Shown one piece after another: positions 7,104 to 10,722 of a stretch of 10,722 bases of DNA. How positions within the stretch are numbered: the stretch's first letter is position 1; each line of letters starts with the position of its first letter. The position numbers and the translations under genes are program-made. This DNA is from an archaeon (GTDB lineage Archaea; B1Sed10-29; WALL01). The DNA lies in contig JAUVIW010000025.1 in assembly GCA_030592525.1 (NCBI GenBank), positions 1 through 10,722 of the forward strand. Direction: 5' to 3'. A model generated the notes under the pieces. The model was given only the letters and a program-made list of their open reading frames with translations, ran no database searches and was not told where the DNA came from.

Positions 7104-7735
7104 GAATAATTGTTTTTGGAGACAGCCTTGCCTACGGAGATTATGATGAAAAAGGGGGGTGGGTCGCGAGGCTGTGCAACGGGCTATACAAGGGAAGGCC
7201 CATCAACCATGAAGATAGCTATCTGACCGTGTATAACTTATCCGTATGCGGGGATACTACAAAAGATGTGCTCAAGAGGTTTGATGTTGAGACCAAAGGA
7301 AGAACAAGTGATGAAAAAGATATCTATGTTTTGATAGAACTGGGCGCGAATGACTGTGCTTACGAGCACGAGAAGAAAGGCAAGCTGGTTGAAGCAAGCA
7401 AGTTCAAAGAAAACATAAGGGAAATGGTGAAGAAAGCGAAGGAGCTGGGTGCCAAGCCAATCGTGCTTGGAATTCTTCCGTTTGAAGAGGAATTATTGGA
7501 TCCGTGTCCGTGGGCAACGGAAATATCTTATGATAACAAGAGTGCAAAAGAGTATGAAGGGATAATCAAAGAAGTTTGTGAAGAGGAAAACGCATTATTC
7601 CTTCCGATGTTCGATTTCTTTCTGGAGAATGGGCACAAAGAGTTGCTTTCTGACGGAGTGCACCCGAATGCGGAAGGGCACCAGAAGATTTACGAGCGCG
7701 TGAAAGCATTTCTTGAGGAACAAAAGGTGATTTGA
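7100..7735 (+). CDS. GDSL/SGNH-family hydrolase (esterase or lipase-like)
   Basis: 211 residues with all four SGNH blocks: GDSLAYG with catalytic S9, oxyanion-hole G51 in VCGDTT, GAND with N84, and DGVHPN with D185 and H188. The family hydrolyses ester or acetyl groups on lipids, sugars or thioesters; the substrate cannot be told from sequence. There is no signal peptide or membrane segment, so it is probably cytoplasmic. The ATG at 7100 overlaps the cdc6 stop, so expression is likely coupled to cdc6; a weak GGAGA sits 10 nt upstream. Base composition is lower in GC than its neighbours (hand counts: 22 of 60 in row 7261-7320 and 21 of 60 in row 7561-7620, against 37 of 60 in the cdc6 row 6601-6660), which suggests later acquisition. 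A functional link to replication is not evident. Confidence 0.92.
   Translation: MRIIVFGDSLAYGDYDEKGGWVARLCNGLYKGRPINHEDSYLTVYNLSVCGDTTKDVLKRFDVETKGRTSDEKDIYVLIELGANDCAYEHEKKGKLVEASKFKENIREMVKKAKELGAKPIVLGILPFEEELLDPCPWATEISYDNKSAKEYEGIIKEVCEEENALFLPMFDFFLENGHKELLSDGVHPNAEGHQKIYERVKAFLEEQKVI
7725..7730 (+). promoter_or_regulatory. Ribosome binding site of the DUF378 gene
   Basis: AGGTGA within the last codons of the hydrolase gene, 6 nt before the ATG at 7737. It supports translation of this very small gene from the same transcript. Confidence 0.7.
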
Positions 7736-7736
7736 A

Positions 7737-7943
7737 ATGGAAATGAATCCGGTTGAGTGGGTAGCGGTTATTTTGGTTGTGGTAGGTGGATTGAACTGGG
7801 GCCTGTACGGGCTGTTAGGGATGGACATAATCAATGTGCTGCTCGGGGTTTTTCCGCCATTGGACACGATTGCGTATGTGCTGGTCGCGCTGTCAGCAGT
7901 GTACTTGGTTTGGTTCGCGCTGCTGAAAAACATCAGCAAGTGA
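7737..7943 (+). CDS. DUF378-family small membrane protein
   Basis: 68 residues with two membrane helices (about 7-27 and 43-63). The first contains VVVGGLNWGLYGLLG, the hallmark of the DUF378 family, which is widespread in bacteria and archaea and has no established function. The second helix ends in a positively charged LLKNISK tail. The start is supported by AGGTGA 6 nt upstream; it begins one base after the hydrolase stop, so it is the third gene of the cdc6 unit. Its last 11 bp overlap the end of the convergent Mth938-like gene. Confidence 0.9.
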   Translation: MEMNPVEWVAVILVVVGGLNWGLYGLLGMDIINVLLGVFPPLDTIAYVLVALSAVYLVWFALLKNISK

Positions 7944-8373
7944 CGTGAATCAAGGCAGTGACATGGGGCTTGCGGCCCTTGCCAGTCACGCGGGAGTTGT
8001 ATTCCTTGATGGCATCCGGAGAAGGAAGCTCGAGGAACTGAATCTTGTGCTGCTTGAGATAAGTTTTTCCTTCGGGAGTAATTCTGGCGATGTCGTGCTG
8101 GCCAGTGCCCAAAATGAATAGCTTGGTGTCTAAAGGGAGGGTGGCCAGCTCTTTGGGGCCGACCTTGTGGCCGGTTCCGTAAATGCTTTGGGAGATAGCG
8201 TCATTGCGCTTGTACAAGTTGCCGACGGAATCAACGAAGACGTCGTGGTCATAAGTTTCGCCGTCGAACTTTATCTTGCCGAAATTCGTCCACTGGAAAA
8301 GCTTGGAAGTGGATTTCTTTGGAGTGGATTCCTCTGCGACAAAGTCCTTGTACAGCTTCAGGGGATTTGGCAT
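7933..8373 (-). CDS. Mth938-like domain protein (NDUFAF3/AAMDC fold family)
   Basis: 146 residues from the ATG at 8373. After a basic N-terminal segment (about 1-25), FGKIKFDGETYDHDV opens an Mth938-like domain; GPKELATLPL, FILGTGQ, a helix with EGKTYLKQHKI and KEYNSR follow, and it ends in ALIHVTC, matching the family's usual C-terminal H-x-T-C. The family is named for a Methanothermobacter protein of known structure and includes mitochondrial complex I assembly factor NDUFAF3 and human AAMDC; its molecular function in archaea is unknown. The frame could start at 8427 inside the hel308 end, but CACCT at 8380-8384 (AGGTG on the minus strand) lies 6 nt before the ATG at 8373 and supports the shorter form. 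It lies 46 bp downstream of hel308 on the same strand. Confidence 0.85.
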   Translation of the reverse strand: MPNPLKLYKDFVAEESTPKKSTSKLFQWTNFGKIKFDGETYDHDVFVDSVGNLYKRNDAISQSIYGTGHKVGPKELATLPLDTKLFILGTGQHDIARITPEGKTYLKQHKIQFLELPSPDAIKEYNSRVTGKGRKPHVTALIHVTC

Positions 8374-8379
8374 GATTGG

Positions 8380-8384
8380 CACCT
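8380..8384 (-). promoter_or_regulatory. Ribosome binding site of the Mth938-like gene
   Basis: AGGTG on the minus strand, 6 nt before the ATG at 8371-8373. It favours this start over the longer frame beginning at 8427. Confidence 0.6.
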
Positions 8385-8408
8385 GTATAATGTTTGTGGG
8401 CCAGCAGG

Positions 8409-8415
8409 TTAAAAA
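8409..8415 (-). promoter_or_regulatory. T-rich box in the hel308 / Mth938-like gap: promoter or terminator
   Basis: Minus-strand TTTTTAA in the 46-bp gap after the hel308 stop at 8420. Initiation about 26 bp on would fall near 8386, directly before the next ribosome binding site, so it could be that gene's TATA box. Its five T residues could equally help terminate hel308 transcription, as archaeal terminators are T-rich. The sequence does not decide between them. Confidence 0.35.
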
Positions 8416-8419
8416 GCGT

Positions 8420-10546
8420 TTACGCAAACTCGCCTAGCTTGCTCTGGGGCTTCTCGCGGTCCTCTTTTAGGTCGCCGGGCTCTTGGCCGAGCTGGCGCTT
8501 GATGGCCATAGCTGTTTTGGGGCCGAGGACGTGGGACAAGTCCTGGGTCGAGGCCTTCTTCAAGTTGCTTAGGGAGCGGTAGCCCGCAAGGCGCAGGCGG
8601 CGGCCTCGAACGCGGCCGATTCCTTTTAGTTCGACTAGTGGAAGGAGGTCCTCCTTGCAGCCGTGGATTAGGCGGCGGCGCAAGCGATCTAATGGGGCTA
8701 AGGATTGTTTTAATCCGCGGAGCTTTGCGAGCTCGTACGCGGCGTAGCAAATCCACTCCGCGTTCTTCAGGCGGGAGCGAAGGATGCCGGGGGCGATGTT
8801 GAAGCGTTTCATGACCTCGTCCTCGGACATCTCATCGAGCCATGACTCGAGAAGGAGCGCGGTCTTGTACTTGTCAACAAAGTCATAGTCCTCAAAGCCG
8901 ATGTAAACAGAGTCGATGCCCAGCTCTTTTTCGCGGGAATAGGCAGAGGACCATAAGCCTGAATCCTCTTTTGGGGTGGAGCGGAGGTAAGGGCGAAGCT
9001 CCTCGGTGTTCGTTAGTGTGTACAGGAGGCCGATGGTGTGCATGTCACGCTCCTTCAGGGCCTTGAGGATTTTTACTGCGGACAAGGGGTCTATGTACAG
9101 CTCGCTAACGCGGCGGCCAAGGGGGGTTGCGATGAGCTTGTCTTCGAACATCTCGATGAAGCCGTAGCTGACCAGCTCGGTTATGATGCGGTCGGCCTTC
9201 TCGAGCAAGGAATCGACTTCGCCGTACTGGTGCGCGTAAAATGAGTGCATGAGGAACTCAGACAGCTTTTGGCGGGTGGGCGTGAAGCCCATTGCGACAG
9301 AGGCGAGGAGCTGCGTGCGAAGGACGGGCTCCCAGCCAAACTGGGACTCAACGCGCTCGGGCTCGCCGAGAACATAGCGGTGCCAGAGGCCTTCCTGGTC
9401 GCTTTCGTCGCGGGCAATCATGACGCCAAGGCCGTCCTTGCCGTACTGCGGGCGGCCCGCGCGGCCGACGCACTGCAAGTACTCGCGGACGGGCAAGGGA
9501 ACGAGACCGTTTGCAGTGTAGCGGGTCATCTGCGACATGATGACAGTTTCAGCGGGGAGATTGATGCCAAGGGCGAGAGTGGGTGTCGCGGCAATGGCCT
9601 TGATAGTGCCATCGCGGAACGCGTCCTCGATGATGGAGCGCTGCTTTTGAAGGATGCCAGCAGTGTGGAACGCGACGCCGCCGCGAACGCACGCGGCAAG
9701 GCGCTTGCACTGCGCGGTCGGGGACTCGAGGACGCTCTCGATGCGGGTGGCAATGGCTGAAAGCTTTTCGGTGTCGCAGTGCTTTTGGACCATGGGGCGC
9801 AAGCGCTCGGCCATCGCAGCGGCATTGCGGCGGGTTGCGACGAAGACGAGGGAGGAGCCGCCGCGAGAAAGCGTGTCCTCTACCACTTGGGCCTGGGGGG
9901 TTGCGGATGATGACACGAGCTCGCGGTCGCCGTCATCAGTGCGGAGAATGGGTTCCAGGTAAATGGCCTTCACGAGCTTTGTCGGGCGCCAGGTTGACTC
10001 GACGAGCTGGGCGCCAAGCCAGTCAGCTACTTCTCCTGCGTTGGGGACTGTTGCGGAGAGGGCGAGGATTTGCACGTGGGGAAACAAGTGGCAGAAGCGG
10101 GTGATCAAGGCCTCCAGAGTGGGGCCGCGGTCAGAGTCAAGCAAGTGGACCTCGTCGATGATTAGTAATTTTATTTTGGTGAACCAGGGTGCCTTGTGGC
10201 GCATCAGGGAGTCAGCCTTCTCCATTGTTGTGATTATGACGTCGTAGTTGTTGAGCCAGGCGTCTCGGGAGTCAAGACCGCCGATGCTCAGGGCGGTTCG
10301 CGAGCCCGGGAGCGCCTTGAATGTCTCGCTCTGCTCTGAAGCGAGGGCTTTCAGGGGGCAGGTGTAAAGCACCTTGCCGCCGTTCTCGATAATGCGCTGG
10401 GCAGCCATCAAGGCGACTGCAGTCTTGCCAGAACCTGTTGGCGCAGCGAGGACGAGGTTCGCGGAGTTCTCGATGAAGCCTGTTGCTAGAGCCTTCTGCT
10501 GCACAGGGTTGAACTCGGGGAACCCAAGGAAAAGGGGTGGCTTCAT
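8420..10546 (-). CDS. hel308: Hel308-type Ski2-family DNA helicase
   Basis: 3'-5' superfamily 2 helicase that in archaea unwinds branched DNA at stalled forks. 708 residues, the normal size. Motifs in order: Q-motif-like FNPVQ (12-16), Walker A APTGSGKT (35-42), DEVH box (131-134), motif III SAT (164-166), HTAGIL (294-299), motif V ATPTLALGINLPA (320-332) and motif VI QCVGRAGRPQ (358-367). A winged-helix and ratchet region follows, and a helix-hairpin-helix (LKGIGRVRGRRLRLAGY, 640-656) corresponds to the Hel308 autoinhibitory domain 5 region. The last residues, QSKLGEFA (701-708), resemble a degenerate PIP-box. The N-terminus before the Q-motif is short. The ATG at 10546 has no ribosome binding site but sits about 29 bp from a TATA box, consistent with a leaderless transcript. 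A generic Ski2-like helicase name is the cautious alternative; Hel308 fits the domain order best. Confidence 0.92.
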   Translation of the reverse strand: MKPPLFLGFPEFNPVQQKALATGFIENSANLVLAAPTGSGKTAVALMAAQRIIENGGKVLYTCPLKALASEQSETFKALPGSRTALSIGGLDSRDAWLNNYDVIITTMEKADSLMRHKAPWFTKIKLLIIDEVHLLDSDRGPTLEALITRFCHLFPHVQILALSATVPNAGEVADWLGAQLVESTWRPTKLVKAIYLEPILRTDDGDRELVSSSATPQAQVVEDTLSRGGSSLVFVATRRNAAAMAERLRPMVQKHCDTEKLSAIATRIESVLESPTAQCKRLAACVRGGVAFHTAGILQKQRSIIEDAFRDGTIKAIAATPTLALGINLPAETVIMSQMTRYTANGLVPLPVREYLQCVGRAGRPQYGKDGLGVMIARDESDQEGLWHRYVLGEPERVESQFGWEPVLRTQLLASVAMGFTPTRQKLSEFLMHSFYAHQYGEVDSLLEKADRIITELVSYGFIEMFEDKLIATPLGRRVSELYIDPLSAVKILKALKERDMHTIGLLYTLTNTEELRPYLRSTPKEDSGLWSSAYSREKELGIDSVYIGFEDYDFVDKYKTALLLESWLDEMSEDEVMKRFNIAPGILRSRLKNAEWICYAAYELAKLRGLKQSLAPLDRLRRRLIHGCKEDLLPLVELKGIGRVRGRRLRLAGYRSLSNLKKASTQDLSHVLGPKTAMAIKRQLGQEPGDLKEDREKPQSKLGEFA

Positions 10547-10644
10547 ACGAGCTTTTCGGGGGTGCGAGGGTATAAATAAGAAATGGATACGGTATGCCGA
10601 GAGCAGGGAAAAGGCTCTTAAATGCCGGCTGATAATGAAGGGGC
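10547..10644. promoter_or_regulatory. Divergent promoter region between hel308 and the right-edge gene
   Basis: 98 bp with two archaeal promoter-like elements facing apart. On the minus strand, TTATTTATA (10571-10579) is about 29 bp from the hel308 ATG. On the plus strand, CTTAAAT (10617-10623), preceded by the BRE-like GGGAAAAGG (10606-10614), is 25 bp from the ATG at 10645. Both distances fit initiation at or near the start codon. No other gene or RNA is seen here. Confidence 0.55.
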
Positions 10645-10722
10645 ATGGCAGACGTGATACTTGCGATGGCGCTCATCGCGGTGACAATCATTATTGGGTT
10701 TATTGGGGAGGTCATGTTCAAG
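10645..10722 (+). CDS. N-terminus of a membrane protein, possibly a cation/proton antiporter (partial)
   Basis: Only the first 26 codons are in the window: MADVILAMALIAVTIIIGFI, then GEVMFK. This is one hydrophobic helix ending in a G-E-x-x-F-K turn, which recalls the first helix of archaeal Na+/H+ or K+/H+ antiporters of the CPA1/CPA2 families. That is too little for a firm call. The ATG is supported by a TATA box about 25 bp upstream; the gene is probably leaderless, because the nearest purine-rich AAGGGG is too close to the ATG to act as a ribosome binding site. The gene continues past the right edge. Confidence 0.6.
   Translation, partial: MADVILAMALIAVTIIIGFIGEVMFK

Noticed and set aside
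8374..8427. Longer start for the Mth938-like protein
   Set aside because: It would overlap the hel308 end and adds residues outside the domain; the ATG at 8373 has a ribosome site at proper spacing.
9245..9760. 171-codon plus-strand frame inside hel308
   Set aside because: Alanine-, glycine- and aspartate-rich shadow of the helicase gene with no promoter, ribosome site or recognisable motif.
1..10722. CRISPR array, tRNA, rRNA or insertion sequence
   Set aside because: No regularly spaced repeats, cloverleaf-like segments, rRNA stretches, transposase motifs or terminal inverted repeats were seen; nearly all bases are accounted for by protein genes.

Overview
The window comes from an archaeon. 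It carries both subunits of the archaea-specific replicative DNA polymerase D, an Orc1/Cdc6 initiator, a Hel308-type Ski2 helicase and an archaeal SepF. Translation and transcription signals are also archaeal: GGAGGTGA-type ribosome binding sites, T/A-rich boxes about 26 bp before likely start sites, and two leaderless-looking genes. PolD excludes most crenarchaea. The very tight packing (ATGA overlaps, tail-to-tail overlaps) would suit a compact, possibly DPANN-type genome, but the lineage cannot be fixed from this sequence alone.

Layout. (1) 1-4601, plus: polD small subunit DP1 (cut by the left edge), then the large subunit DP2, joined by an ATGA overlap. (2) 4594-5735, minus: sepF followed by an unrecognised C-terminally membrane-anchored protein whose end overlaps the end of DP2 by 8 bp. 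(3) 5736-5918: the divergent sepF/cdc6 spacer, the only sizeable non-coding stretch before 10.5 kb. It holds promoter-like boxes and a seven-G run and is the best candidate here for a replication origin. (4) 5919-7943, plus: cdc6, a GDSL/SGNH hydrolase coupled to it by ATGA, and a small DUF378 membrane protein. (5) 7933-10546, minus: hel308 and then an Mth938-like protein, the latter ending 11 bp inside the DUF378 gene. (6) 10547-10722: a divergent promoter region and the first 26 codons of a membrane protein, perhaps a cation/proton antiporter.

Together this is a replication, fork-repair and division neighbourhood. Cdc6 would mark and load at the origin, PolD synthesises DNA, Hel308 remodels stalled forks, and SepF anchors FtsZ to the membrane. 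DP2 ends in a good PCNA-binding (PIP-box) peptide and Hel308 in a weaker one. The least explained item is the membrane-anchored protein co-directional with sepF. The hydrolase gene is visibly more AT-rich than its neighbours and may be a newcomer. No rRNA, tRNA, CRISPR array, insertion sequence or intein was seen.
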